Shown here in pieces: positions 7,003 through 15,471 of a DNA stretch of 64,000 nt. The DNA is taken from positions 62,001 through 126,000 of the forward strand of contig NZ_FZNQ01000009.1 in assembly GCF_900188065.1 (NCBI RefSeq), read 5' to 3'. This DNA comes from Halorubrum vacuolatum. Lineage in GTDB: Archaea; Halobacteriota; Halobacteria; Halobacteriales; Haloferacaceae. Under the pieces are notes generated by a model. The model worked only from the letters and a program-made list of their open reading frames with translations, was not told where the DNA came from and ran no database searches. Position 1 is the stretch's first letter, and every line of letters begins with the position of its first letter. Both the position numbers and the translations under genes were made by a program.

Positions 7003-9054
7003 TCAGTCTTGCTCACGCAACTCGAGGTCGGCGACGATCCCGTACGGATCACGGCCCTGTCGGACCAACTCGAGGATCCGGAACGCCTCATCGGGTGCGA
7101 GAAAGTGTCGACAGATCGCCCGCCCGAGCGGCGTCGGCGAGAGCCCATCGATGAACGACCACTCCAGGAGCTTGCCGACCGCGTGGGTGGTCGGCACCTC
7201 CCCGACCATCCGGTCGTTGAGCCGCTTGGCGCCCGACCCGGCGACGACGACGTTCGCGAGCGTCTCCTCGACCGCCGCCGTCTCGTCATACCGCGGGGTG
7301 ACGTCCTCCATCTCGCCTTTGAGGAGCGTGAACGCGACCTCGTCTTCGGTACGATCCATCGAGTTGTGATAGACCCCGTCGGGCTCGACGAGGAGATAGA
7401 CCCGTCCGCGGTCGTGATAGTCGGGGCGACCCGCTCGTCCGAGCATCTGGGAGAACTCCTGGACCGACAGCCACTCGATCCCCATCGCCAGCGAGTCGAA
7501 GATCACCTGTGAGGCGGGGAAGTCGACCCCGGCGGCGAGCGCGGCCGTCGTGACCACCGCCGAGAGATCCTGGTTGCCGAAGCGTCGTTCGACCTGCTTG
7601 CGGCGGCCATAATCGAGGCCAGCGTGATACGGCGCGGAGTCGTATCGGAGCTTCCGGCTGATCTCGTGGCATCGCCGCCGGGAGTTCGTGAAGATGATCG
7701 TCTGGCCGCGGTAGCCCTTCGAGGATTTCGTGTCGAACTCGCGTTTCACGAGGGTATCGGCGATCCGCGCCTTCTCACGGCCGTCCGCGAAGGTTACGTG
7801 TCGCTCGATGGGAACGGGTCGCTCCTCGAATTCGATGAGCGTCGCTCGAAGCCTCTCGGCAAGCCATTCGGGATTGCCGACGGTCGCCGAGAGGTAGACG
7901 AACTGGATCCCGCCGTGTTCCCCGCGGTCGGCAAAGTGCTCCTCGCCGTAGTGTTTCAGCCGGGAGATGAGCCCGTCGAGACGATGGCCCCGCTCGCCCT
8001 CTTTGAGCGTATGCACCTCGTCGATAACGACCGTCCCGATCTCGCCGAGGTCCTTGCCCGTCCGGAGGGCGTGGTCGATTCCCTCATACGTGCCGACGAT
8101 GACGTCCGCGCTCGGGTCGAACCGGTTCCCGTCGTCGGTGATCCGCGAGGAGCCGACGCGAATGGAGACGTCGAGGAGGTCGCCGTAGCGGTCCTCGAAA
8201 TCCTCGTGTTTCTGGTTGGCGAGCGCGACGAGCGGCACCAAAAAGAGCAGTTTGCCCTCCCCACGGAGCGCGCGGTCGATCCCGGTGAGCTCGCCGACGA
8301 GCGTCTTGCCGGTCGCCGTCGCGCTCACCACGAGCTGGTCGTCGCCGTCGAGCAACCCGTTGCGGACCGCGAGGCTCTGGACGGGTAACAGCTCCTCGAA
8401 GCGGCCTTCGAGGTGGGCGGCGAGATCCGGGTGAAGGTCGAGGTCCGCGGTACGGACCGGCGTCACGTCGTCGACGTTCGCGGAGACCTCGTCATATTTC
8501 GTCAGGTCCGGGTCGAGTCCGCCCGAGAGCAGGTTGATGATCCGATCGAGGTCGCGTGAGTCGTACAACAGCTCCTCCAAGCGCTCCTCTGCGGCCCCGG
8601 TGAACGAGCCCGCATACGAGAGTTCACGCTCCAGTTCCCGACGGGCGCAATCGCGACAGATGTGTTCACCGTTGTGTTCGATCGCCGTGTCGGCCGTGAT
8701 CGGCCCGTATCGGCCGGCGTTCGAGCAGCGGCGACACGTGCGGACGGTGATCGCTTCCAATTGGTAGCCGTCGAGCATCGCCGTGAGCCGCTCACGGGCG
8801 GTCGGGGAGGTCTGTTGGGAGATCCGGATCCGGTCGGCGGCCCGCGCGAGGTCGACAAACTCGTCGGGCGGACGTGGGTGTTCCTCACCATCCCGGGTAA
8901 CGCGGAACTTCCCCGGTCGCGGCCCCGCCGACGTCTCCTTCAATTCGAGACGGCCCTGGAGAACACGGCTCCCTTCACGGGTGACGACGACGGTGTAGTC
9001 GCTGCGTGCCTCGTGAAGAAACAGCGTCTCGACCTCGGCCAACTGCTGTGACAC
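7003..9054 (-). CDS. Ski2-like DEAD/DEAH-box helicase with N-terminal zinc-finger extension
   Basis: This is a 683-aa superfamily 2 helicase. Residues 1-230 form an extension holding a zinc site (CRRC near 107-110 and CRDC near 133-136). Then come Walker A ATATGKT (245-251), motif II DEVH (345-348), motif III SAT (389-391) and motif VI QMLGRAGRPDY in the C-terminal RecA domain, in the Ski2/Hel308 style. A C-terminal helical region follows. I recall a haloarchaeal family of this architecture carrying a DUF5814 domain, unverified. It probably unwinds nucleic acid in repair or RNA processing. The start codon is GTG at 9054, with a GATATACC element about 27 nt upstream. Confidence 0.88.
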   Translation of the reverse strand: MSQQLAEVETLFLHEARSDYTVVVTREGSRVLQGRLELKETSAGPRPGKFRVTRDGEEHPRPPDEFVDLARAADRIRISQQTSPTARERLTAMLDGYQLEAITVRTCRRCSNAGRYGPITADTAIEHNGEHICRDCARRELERELSYAGSFTGAAEERLEELLYDSRDLDRIINLLSGGLDPDLTKYDEVSANVDDVTPVRTADLDLHPDLAAHLEGRFEELLPVQSLAVRNGLLDGDDQLVVSATATGKTLVGELTGIDRALRGEGKLLFLVPLVALANQKHEDFEDRYGDLLDVSIRVGSSRITDDGNRFDPSADVIVGTYEGIDHALRTGKDLGEIGTVVIDEVHTLKEGERGHRLDGLISRLKHYGEEHFADRGEHGGIQFVYLSATVGNPEWLAERLRATLIEFEERPVPIERHVTFADGREKARIADTLVKREFDTKSSKGYRGQTIIFTNSRRRCHEISRKLRYDSAPYHAGLDYGRRKQVERRFGNQDLSAVVTTAALAAGVDFPASQVIFDSLAMGIEWLSVQEFSQMLGRAGRPDYHDRGRVYLLVEPDGVYHNSMDRTEDEVAFTLLKGEMEDVTPRYDETAAVEETLANVVVAGSGAKRLNDRMVGEVPTTHAVGKLLEWSFIDGLSPTPLGRAICRHFLAPDEAFRILELVRQGRDPYGIVADLELREQD

Positions 9055-9132
9055 TATATAAACGATAGACCCGCGAGGGTATATCAGGGATTCGGCTCTG
9101 CGATGAGATCTGCAGCCGGTGACGGTCCCCGC

Positions 9133-9639
9133 TTATACGATCGCCCTGAACGCACCGACTGTGACGGCGACGAGCGCGGCGTGATAGATGATCGTCGAGG
9201 TGAACGCATAGACGATGAGCGGCGGGATCGGATACCGCGCGATGCCGGCCGGAATAAAAATGAGTCCACGGAGGTAGGGGACGAAGTTCGTGATGAAGAC
9301 GGCCGGGCCGCCGTATCGCTCGAAGAGCGCCTCGACCTGATCGAGCCGTTCAGCGGAGATCGAGACCCGTGGTGCCGATTCGATGGCCGACCGACCACCG
9401 CGGCGTGCCATCGAGTAGACGATCAACTGACCCGTGACGTACCCCGATGCGGAGACGGTGACGATACCCGCCATCTCGATCCGGTCCGCGCCGATGGCGA
9501 GGATGTAGCCGGGAAGGAAAATGGACGTCGGCAGCGGCTTCCCGATGAGTGCGCCTTTAAGAATGAAGAAGATGAAAAGTGCCGGGAGCCCGACGTATAA
9601 TAACAGGGCAAACGCGGCGTCGATGGTCGCATCGAGCAT
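9133..9639 (-). CDS. DedA/VTT-domain membrane protein
   Basis: This 168-aa integral membrane protein has the VTT/SNARE-associated (DedA) core: an early helix, then GKPLPTSIFLPGYILAIG, and the conserved ERYGGPAVFITNFVPYLRG segment with FIPAGIARYP. Family members are membrane transporters or lipid scramblases needed for membrane homeostasis. It is shorter than bacterial DedA (about 200 aa) but has the diagnostic motif. A GCTTTATCGG element (minus sense, about 9667-9675) is spaced for a leaderless start. It sits alone between the helicase and rpl10e. Confidence 0.8.
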   Translation of the reverse strand: MLDATIDAAFALLLYVGLPALFIFFILKGALIGKPLPTSIFLPGYILAIGADRIEMAGIVTVSASGYVTGQLIVYSMARRGGRSAIESAPRVSISAERLDQVEALFERYGGPAVFITNFVPYLRGLIFIPAGIARYPIPPLIVYAFTSTIIYHAALVAVTVGAFRAIV

Positions 9640-9738
9640 CCGTGGGGTCGCTTCGGGGGCGACACCGATAAAGCACCGATATCGACGACGGAAAAAGCGG
9701 GGAGCGCCGACCGATCGAGAGCGGCCGTGTGGCCCCGA

Positions 9739-10269
9739 TCAGGCGACGAGCAGGTCCTCGCCGCGCTCGACGGTGATCCGGCACGGCGGCGAGAGCTTGT
9801 TGTACGCGCGACGGAACGCCTCCTTCACGACGGGCGCCTGATCGACATCACAGTAGGCCGTGAAGATGACGTCGTTCGCTTGGATCCGGGCGGCCGTACC
9901 GACGGGCTTGCCGAACGCCTGTCGCATCCCGTCGGAGACACGGTCCGCACCCGCGCCGGTCGCCTGTTTGTTCTCGCGGAGGACCTGATGGGGGAACTTC
10001 CGGAGGACCATCTTGTAGTTGCCCTCGCCGAGCGTTTTGATCAGGTGGCGGTTGGCCGACAGCCGTGCGCTCTCCAGCGACCCGTGGCGGATCTGCAGCT
10101 CCTCTTCGACACGGAGGCTGATCTCGACCGGGTAGTCGTCCGGCTCCGCGGCGAGATCCCCCATGTTGTACTGGGCGATCTTCGAGCCCGGGATCCCCGT
10201 GATGTACTCTCGTCGTGTATACGACGGCTTATCGATCGTCCGATACATTGAGGCCGGTTTTTCAGACAT
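9739..10269 (-). CDS. rpl10e: 50S ribosomal protein L10e (L16 family)
   Basis: This 176-aa protein carries archaeal L10e hallmarks: the start [20 protein letters not shown], an [11 protein letters not shown] segment, [21 protein letters not shown] and the [18 protein letters not shown] loop. It is part of the large ribosomal subunit near the peptidyl-transferase and factor-binding centre. The start at 10269 is the family's normal start; a longer in-frame extension exists but is unlike the family. A CTTATG element about 30 nt upstream is the likely TATA box. Confidence 0.95.
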   Translation of the reverse strand: MSEKPASMYRTIDKPSYTRREYITGIPGSKIAQYNMGDLAAEPDDYPVEISLRVEEELQIRHGSLESARLSANRHLIKTLGEGNYKMVLRKFPHQVLRENKQATGAGADRVSDGMRQAFGKPVGTAARIQANDVIFTAYCDVDQAPVVKEAFRRAYNKLSPPCRITVERGEDLLVA

Positions 10270-10375
10270 GGTTACTTGTGCGAAGTAGCCCGTGCTGCGG
10301 CCATAAGCCCTTCGATACGGTGACGTCTCGGGCGTGTGCATCGATCACTTGTCACCCGAATCGCACGAGCCGTGT

Positions 10376-11242
10376 TCACGCCGATTCATCGGGGCGGGAA
10401 CCGGACCCAGCGGTCGTGTTCGAGTCGTCCAAGTCGTCCGAGTCGTCCGAGTCGTCTGCGAGGGCGTCAACGCTCTCCCCGGCGTCGGCTGGAGGTCCGA
10501 GCGCGACATGGTCGAATCCACGGTCCGCGAGCAGGTCGGCCGCCCGATCGGTGAGGGAGGGTGCAACGAGGACGCCACGAACCGAGTCGTCCGCCGTTGC
10601 CGCCTCGTGGTCCGCGAGGAATTCCCCGTCGCCGGTCAATTCGTCACGGACCGCCGCGACGTAGCGGGCGAGCTGGCCGACCGCATCCGGCCCGACGCGC
10701 CGCCGTTTCAACTCCACGACGACCGGGTCGCCCGCGTCATCGACCCCGAAGACGTCCACGGGCCCCGCGGCGGTCTCCCGCTCGGTCGATACGGGCTCGA
10801 AGCCGGGAGCGATCAGTTCGGGTCGTTCGAGCACCCGCGTGCGGAGGTCCTCCTCGCTGCCGTGAAGCTCCAGGTCACGCCCGCCGGTGACGGACATCGC
10901 CGAGAGCTGATGGACCCGTTCGAACCGAACGAGGAGCGTCTCGGCCGGATTCGTTCGCTTCGAGCGGACCCGAAGGCGTCCCTCGCGTACCGCGGCGTGA
11001 TGTGTCGACCCCGGTGGCTGCCAGTTGACGGGCGTCCGTCCCTCATCGGTGTGGACGAGCGCCGCCCCGTCCGGCTTCAGGATGAGCAGCCGATCACCCA
11101 CCCCGAGTTCCGAGGCCGCACGGCCCGCGTACGAGACCGTACATCGGCCGAAGACGGTGATGAGGTCCCCACGCTCGAAGGCCGACTCCAGCTCCCAGAG
11201 CGCCTCGCGATGGCTCGGAGCGTGGACGCTGATGACGGTCAC
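10376..11242 (-). CDS. nucS: Mismatch-specific endonuclease EndoMS/NucS
   Basis: This 288-aa homodimeric nuclease cuts mismatched double-stranded DNA in archaeal non-canonical mismatch repair. The N-terminal DNA-binding beta-sandwich covers about residues 1-120. The C-terminal RecB-like domain has the motif GPVDVFGVDDAGDPVVVELKR near 165-185 (Asp and ExK catalytic residues) followed by VGPDAVGQLARYV. The final 40 residues are a hyper-acidic tail with SDD repeats coded by a 9-bp repeat. The start is GTG at 11242, with a T-rich TATA candidate at 11260-11270. In known systems it works with PCNA; the last residues here are not an obvious PIP box. Confidence 0.92.
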   Translation of the reverse strand: MTVISVHAPSHREALWELESAFERGDLITVFGRCTVSYAGRAASELGVGDRLLILKPDGAALVHTDEGRTPVNWQPPGSTHHAAVREGRLRVRSKRTNPAETLLVRFERVHQLSAMSVTGGRDLELHGSEEDLRTRVLERPELIAPGFEPVSTERETAAGPVDVFGVDDAGDPVVVELKRRRVGPDAVGQLARYVAAVRDELTGDGEFLADHEAATADDSVRGVLVAPSLTDRAADLLADRGFDHVALGPPADAGESVDALADDSDDSDDLDDSNTTAGSGSRPDESA

Positions 11243-11506
11243 AGCCGTGGTAGGGCACAGATAGCAAAAAAGGCGCTGACGGACGCATCGAGCGTATATT
11301 CCATCCGGAGGAGGATGTGGGTGCCCCGATCCCGACCCTTATATCCGAAGACGCGGCCAGACCGCCCGTGACGTGACGATCAGTCCACGTCGGTCGAGGC
11401 GGGTGTGCGGCGCGCCGTCGTGGGAGGGAGGAGCCGCCTGTTCGCCAAACGTCGGATCACACCGCAAGCACGAGCGGGGCCGCTCGAACGGGGCCCGCTG
11501 GCCGCC

Positions 11507-12796
11507 CTACGTCCCGTGTTCCCAGCTGTCCATGTACTCGCGCTGCGTGTCACTCAGCGTGTCGTGTGCGACGCCCTCCGCGGCGAGTTTGATCTCGGCG
11601 ACCTCGCGATCGAGGTCGTCCGGGACGTCGTGGACGCCGGGTCCGTAGGTCGCCCCGTTCGTCGCGAGTTCGCGGACACAAACTGCCTGCACGCCGAAGC
11701 TCTGGTCCATCACCTCAACTGGATGGCCGAGCGAGATGGGTGCCGCGAGGTTGACGAGCCGACCCTCGGCGAGGACGTTGAGCACACGGCCGTCCGGCAG
11801 TTCGAATCCCTCGACGCCATCACGGGCTTCGAACCGGTCGACCGCGAGGTCCACGAGGTCATCCAAGTTGACCTCGACGTCGAAGTGGCCGGCGTTCGCC
11901 AGCAGGACGCCGTCTTTCATCACCTCGAAGTGCTCGCGGGTGATCACGTCGCGGTTGCCCGTCGTCGTGATGAAAACGTCGCCCTTCTCGGCCGCCTCGA
12001 TCATCGGGAGCACCTCGTAGCCCTCCATGTGTGCCTCGAGCGCACGTCGAGGGTCGACCTCACAGACGATCACGTTCGCGTTCTGCCCGGCGGCTTTCTT
12101 CGCGACGCCCTTGCCGCACTTGCCGTAGCCGCCGACGACGACGTTCTTGCCGGCCCACGAGAGGTTCGTCGTCATCGCGATGGTCGCGAGCGAGGACTCA
12201 CCGGTCCCGTGGACGTTGTCGAAGAGCTGTTTCATCGGGGTGTCGTTGACGGCGAACACCGGATATTTCAACTCGCCGTCGGCGTCCATCGCCCGCAGCC
12301 GATGCACGCCGGTCGTCGTCTCCTCGGCCCCGCCGACGATGGAGTCGAGCAGTTCCGGGTACTCCTCGTGGACGAGTTTCACCATGTCCATCCCGTCGTC
12401 GACGGTGATCGTCGGGTCGTGGGCGATAACGGCATGCATCGCGTCGTAATAGCCCGCGTCGTCGACCCCGCGCACCGCATAGGAGGTGATCGAGTCGTGA
12501 GCGTCCAGCGCCGCGGAGACGTCATCATGTGTCGAGAGCGGGTTACAGCCCGTGATCGCCACCTCAGCGCCGCCGTCAGCGAGGAGTTCGACGAGGTTCG
12601 CGGTCTTCGCTTCGACGTGCATCGCCATCGCGATCGTCTCCCCCTCAAGCGGCCGCTCCGCCGTGAACTCCTCGCGGAGCGCCTCCAGGATGGGCATGTG
12701 CTGGAGCGCCCAGTCCATCTTTCGGCGGCCCTCCTCGCGGGCCGTCTCCGGGTCGGAGAGATGCTGTGTCACCGGTGGGTACGCGGCTTCGCTCAT
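11507..12796 (-). CDS. ahcY: Adenosylhomocysteinase
   Basis: This 429-aa cytoplasmic enzyme hydrolyses S-adenosylhomocysteine to adenosine and homocysteine with bound NAD. Visible signatures are HVEAKTANLVELL, ITGCNPLSTHDDV near the substrate site, NDTPMKQLFDN (catalytic Lys/Asp region) and the Rossmann motif VVVGGYGKCGKGVA. Length fits the archaeal form. The start at 12796 (MSEAAYPPV) is preferred to one nine codons upstream because of a GTTTTGTGG element about 27 nt before it. It removes the product of SAM-dependent methylation. A related deaminase gene lies 2.7 kb upstream on the same strand, with a secreted-protein gene and an insertion element between. Confidence 0.96.
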   Translation of the reverse strand: MSEAAYPPVTQHLSDPETAREEGRRKMDWALQHMPILEALREEFTAERPLEGETIAMAMHVEAKTANLVELLADGGAEVAITGCNPLSTHDDVSAALDAHDSITSYAVRGVDDAGYYDAMHAVIAHDPTITVDDGMDMVKLVHEEYPELLDSIVGGAEETTTGVHRLRAMDADGELKYPVFAVNDTPMKQLFDNVHGTGESSLATIAMTTNLSWAGKNVVVGGYGKCGKGVAKKAAGQNANVIVCEVDPRRALEAHMEGYEVLPMIEAAEKGDVFITTTGNRDVITREHFEVMKDGVLLANAGHFDVEVNLDDLVDLAVDRFEARDGVEGFELPDGRVLNVLAEGRLVNLAAPISLGHPVEVMDQSFGVQAVCVRELATNGATYGPGVHDVPDDLDREVAEIKLAAEGVAHDTLSDTQREYMDSWEHGT

Positions 12797-12912
12797 GGAC
12801 AGTCGTTCGCCGACCGGCCACAAAACGCTGCCGACACTGGGCGTGGGAAGCGGAACGGGGAAACCGCGATCAACAGGCGGTCACGGGCCAACCAAAGGGG
12901 AATTGCGGTCCG

Positions 12913-13683
12913 TTAGTTCCCGGAGCCGCCGCTGTTTCCGGGTGCGCCATCACTATTGCCCGGCCCGTCGTCGCTACTGTTTCCGTCGTCGGAGTCGTCC
13001 GCATCGGTGTCGTTCGAGTCGGCGTTGTCAGCGTGAGCGTGGCCGTTCGAACCGCTACCGGCGTGCTCTTGCGGGCCGACGTCGCTATGATTGCCCGCAT
13101 GGCTCGGCGGACCGGTGCGGTCGTCGGAGGCGTTCGCGGAGTCGTTGCCGGTAGCATCGCTCACGTTGTGGGGTCCGCCCGCATGGTCGGGAGCGTTACC
13201 GGGGTTGTTGTCCGTCGCGAAGTCCGAGACGGCAGGGCCGATCCCGCCACTGCGGTCTCGGAGTCCGCTGATGAACTCACGAAGCTCCTGACCGAACGGA
13301 TCGGAGGCCATCTCCGAGTCGTCCGCGTCCTCAACGGCGACGAGGTCTTCGGTCGTCGATGTCGTCCGATTGTCCGCGGACGCCGTCACGTTGACCGTGA
13401 CGTTCTCCTCGGCCGCCGGAAGCGTCACCGTACCGTTCGTATCGGTTTCATACTCGTCCTCACCGACGTAGGTGACGTTCTGGTCCGTCGCCGTCGTGAC
13501 GTTCACCGACGCGTTCTCGACGTCGGTTTCGTTCGCCGTCACCGTCACCACCGGCTCCGCATCCGTCTCCGTCACGTTGATCGCGAGATCGCTCTCCTCG
13601 GCGGCGACATCGGCCGCGCCGGCCGCGGCGAGCCCGATAGTCACCACGGCGAGGAGGAGGATCGTTTTCGTCGTTGTGTGCAT
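12913..13683 (-). CDS. Secreted Asn/Asp-rich protein (hypothetical)
   Basis: This 256-aa protein begins with a Sec-type signal peptide (MHTTTKTILLLAVVTIGLAAAGAA). A strand-rich domain follows with many N-glycosylation sequons (NVT, NAS, NRT), then a long low-complexity tail of D, S, N, G and H. It should be an extracellular or wall-associated glycoprotein. I recognise no enzymatic motif. A TATA element (CTTTTTAGA in minus sense, about 13714-13724) fits the ATG at 13683. The insertion element begins only a few bases further upstream, so the promoter is intact but tightly abutted. Confidence 0.72.
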   Translation of the reverse strand: MHTTTKTILLLAVVTIGLAAAGAADVAAEESDLAINVTETDAEPVVTVTANETDVENASVNVTTATDQNVTYVGEDEYETDTNGTVTLPAAEENVTVNVTASADNRTTSTTEDLVAVEDADDSEMASDPFGQELREFISGLRDRSGGIGPAVSDFATDNNPGNAPDHAGGPHNVSDATGNDSANASDDRTGPPSHAGNHSDVGPQEHAGSGSNGHAHADNADSNDTDADDSDDGNSSDDGPGNSDGAPGNSGGSGN

Positions 13684-13738
13684 GCTACGTTCGACCGCTG
13701 GCGGGGCATCCATCTAAAAAGGGAACTCCGGTGAACTA

Positions 13739-13788
13739 CCCCACCCTACTCGCTCACGGCTTTCGCCGTTCGCTCCTTGAGGGTGGGG
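13739..13788 (-). ncRNA. Predicted right-end hairpin of the TnpB guide RNA (omega/reRNA)
   Basis: In minus orientation the tnpB stop codon (TAG, 13748-13746) lies inside a strong stem formed by CCCCACCCT and AGGGTGGGG with a nested ACGGC/GCCGT stem. In characterised TnpB systems the guide RNA is made from the 3' end of tnpB and the right end, and it terminates in a guide copied from flanking DNA. By analogy the guide here would start at about 13730 and read into the promoter of the adjacent secreted-protein gene. This is inferred from structure and position only. Confidence 0.5.
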
Positions 13789-14975
13789 CTTCCTGTTTCC
13801 ACGACGCGCTTTGCAGATACCGAGGTATCCACAGGGAGCGCAGTCTCCACAGGCGTTGATTCGGAGTATCCCACTCCTAGTTTCGAGAGTCCGCGAGAAA
13901 GAATATTCCACGCCGCATTTGCATCCCTGTCCGCCTCAAACCCACACGAACGACACGAGTGTTCGCGCACCCACAGCGGTTTGTCCGTCGAAACGCCGCA
14001 CGCCGCGCACTCTTTGGTCGTCCCTCTCGGGTTGACCGCGACGAAGTGCGTCCCTTCTCGCTCACACTTGTATTCGAGCAACGAGAGGAACGTTCCCCAC
14101 GCTGCTCCTGCGCGGTTCCGCGAGTTCCCCGGGAGCTCGACCAACCCCTTCGCGTCGAGGTCTTCGACTGCTACGAGGTCGTACTCCCGAGCGTAGTAGT
14201 TCGAGAGCTTGTGGAGGAAGTCGCGGCGCTTTCGCTTGAGGTCAGCATGACGCTCGGCCACGACGCGGCGCTGTTTCTCCCAATTCGCGGAACCGTGTTC
14301 TTTCCGCGAGAGATCGCGTTGTGCGCGTTCGAGCCGTTCTCGTTCGTCGCTGAAGTCGGGGCTTTCGATGGCGTACCCACCGGTGTCGTGAGCGTACTTG
14401 AGAATCCCTACGTCGATACCAACGACCTTCTCGGGCGTGTCTGGTTTTTCCGGCGTGTCTTCCTCCACGTCGACCCCAAACGTGGCGAACCACTCGCCCG
14501 TGGATTCCCGTTTGACCGTGACCTGTTTGATCGTCGCGTTCTCGGGAATGTCTCGGTGGAGGTGGATCGAGATTTCACCGATCTTGCTCAACCACAGGAC
14601 AGGCCGACCACTCGTATTCTTGAGTTTGAAGCCGGACTGGTTGTAGGTGAGCGACCGATACTCCCGAGGCGGTTTCCACTTGAGCATCCCCACGGCGCGT
14701 CCGTTCTCCTTCTGTGCTTTGAGTGTAGAGAGGTTGTCGTAGACGCGCTTGACGACCATCTGCAACACTTTCGAGTGAACATCTCCGAGGTCATCCCACC
14801 ACGTCTTGAGATCGGGGAGTTGGCCCTGCACCTCGTAGCGGGCGGGAATGTCGTCTGCCTCGTTGAGCAGGTAGAGGACGTGGTTGTAGAGTTGCCTACA
14901 AGTATCGACGTGGTGCAGAAGCGTCTCGGTGAGGGCTTCTGGCGGGTCGAGTCGATACTTGTAGTTGTATTGCAT
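13746..14975 (-). CDS. tnpB: RNA-guided endonuclease TnpB
   Basis: This 409-aa protein has an intact RuvC-like nuclease: Asp188 in VGIDVG, Glu271 in VAVEDLDAKG and Asp351 in DRDANAAWN. A zinc finger is formed by C323, C326, C341 and C344 (CAAC ... CRSC). The N-terminal region holds the helical/OTF-like domain (TCRQLYNHVLYLL, KWKPPREYRSLTY). TnpB cleaves DNA under direction of a right-end-derived RNA and favours retention of its element. All catalytic residues are present, so it is probably active. It follows the DUF2080 gene by 3 nt. Composition is slightly less GC-rich than its neighbours, consistent with mobility. Confidence 0.92.
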   Translation of the reverse strand: MQYNYKYRLDPPEALTETLLHHVDTCRQLYNHVLYLLNEADDIPARYEVQGQLPDLKTWWDDLGDVHSKVLQMVVKRVYDNLSTLKAQKENGRAVGMLKWKPPREYRSLTYNQSGFKLKNTSGRPVLWLSKIGEISIHLHRDIPENATIKQVTVKRESTGEWFATFGVDVEEDTPEKPDTPEKVVGIDVGILKYAHDTGGYAIESPDFSDERERLERAQRDLSRKEHGSANWEKQRRVVAERHADLKRKRRDFLHKLSNYYAREYDLVAVEDLDAKGLVELPGNSRNRAGAAWGTFLSLLEYKCEREGTHFVAVNPRGTTKECAACGVSTDKPLWVREHSCRSCGFEADRDANAAWNILSRGLSKLGVGYSESTPVETALPVDTSVSAKRVVETGSPTLKERTAKAVSE

Positions 14976-14978
14976 GGG

Positions 14979-15128
14979 CTATTCGTCTGGGTCGGGTTCG
15001 GAAACCCGGACGACTTTCACATCAGCTCCACGCCACCGTTTCGGAACGATAACGTGGGCGCTATTACCTGACGGTTTTGCGGTTCCGTCGAGGACTTCTT
15101 CGCCTTCGATTTCAAATCTATCCATCAT
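14979..15128 (-). CDS. DUF2080-type transposon-associated small protein
   Basis: This 49-aa protein (MMDRFEIEGEEVLDGTAKP..., with a VIVPKRWRG core) has an AbrB/SpoVT-like look, as in DUF2080 proteins that accompany haloarchaeal tnpB genes. It may regulate or assist the element; its function is not established. The start at 15128 (ATG-ATG) is supported by a CTTTTATG element (minus sense, about 15150-15158). The 340 nt upstream to 15471 is the left end of the element, with two hairpins and no gene. Confidence 0.75.
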   Translation of the reverse strand: MMDRFEIEGEEVLDGTAKPSGNSAHVIVPKRWRGADVKVVRVSEPDPDE

Positions 15129-15316
15129 TTGTGTATATACCATGGATAGACATAAAAGTATCGGTGGGCCTGCGGGCCGAGCGGTGGACATGTTTGAGAA
15201 CCGTGCGGCGTTGACGAGACTCCGCGTCTCGTTCGCACACCAGAACGCGGAGCGTTCTGGGGACGCTGTATCCCCCCTACTGCACTACTCGGTCGCTTCG
15301 CTCCCAGCGTTATCGT

Positions 15317-15361
15317 CCGAAAATCGGAGATTTTCGGGATCACGAGAATCTTCTATTCTCG
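15317..15361. repeat. Paired hairpins at the left end of the tnpB element
   Basis: Two perfect inverted repeats lie back to back: CCGAAAAT/ATTTTCGG with a 5-nt loop (15317-15337) and CGAGAAT/ATTCTCG with a 5-nt loop (15343-15361). Subterminal palindromes are what the Y1 transposase of IS200/IS605 elements recognises, so these are likely the left-end recognition structures. Confidence 0.5.
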
Positions 15362-15471
15362 AACGACTCCTTGAGGAAGGGGACTTAGCGCCTAACCACA
15401 GTTAAACCGAGTTCGGCCCGAATTGTGCCCGACTTTGGGGCCGTTTGTGCCGATCGCCGCGACGGTCGGAA

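Larger units (their letters stand above)
13731..15410 (-). mobile_element. IS200/IS605-group (IS1341-like) element carrying tnpB without tnpA
   Basis: The element contains a DUF2080-type small gene and a full-length tnpB, both on the minus strand. The right end carries an inverted repeat CCCCACCCT (13739-13747) / AGGGTGGGG (13780-13788) with an inner ACGGC-GCCGT hairpin. The left region holds two hairpins (15317-15337 and 15343-15361). The left boundary, somewhere near 15400-15410, is estimated from the AT-poor to unique-sequence change and from recollection of related haloarchaeal element ends. No tnpA is present, so the copy cannot move by itself. No target duplication is expected for this group. 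Confidence 0.75.

Noticed and set aside
10425-10470. Short 9-bp tandem repeat
   Set aside because: It is simply the Ser-Asp-Asp coding repeat of the acidic EndoMS/NucS tail.
11335-11372. TATA-like CCTTATATCC followed by a plus-strand frame
   Set aside because: The frame that follows runs antisense into ahcY and has no protein-like content; the element has no plausible gene.
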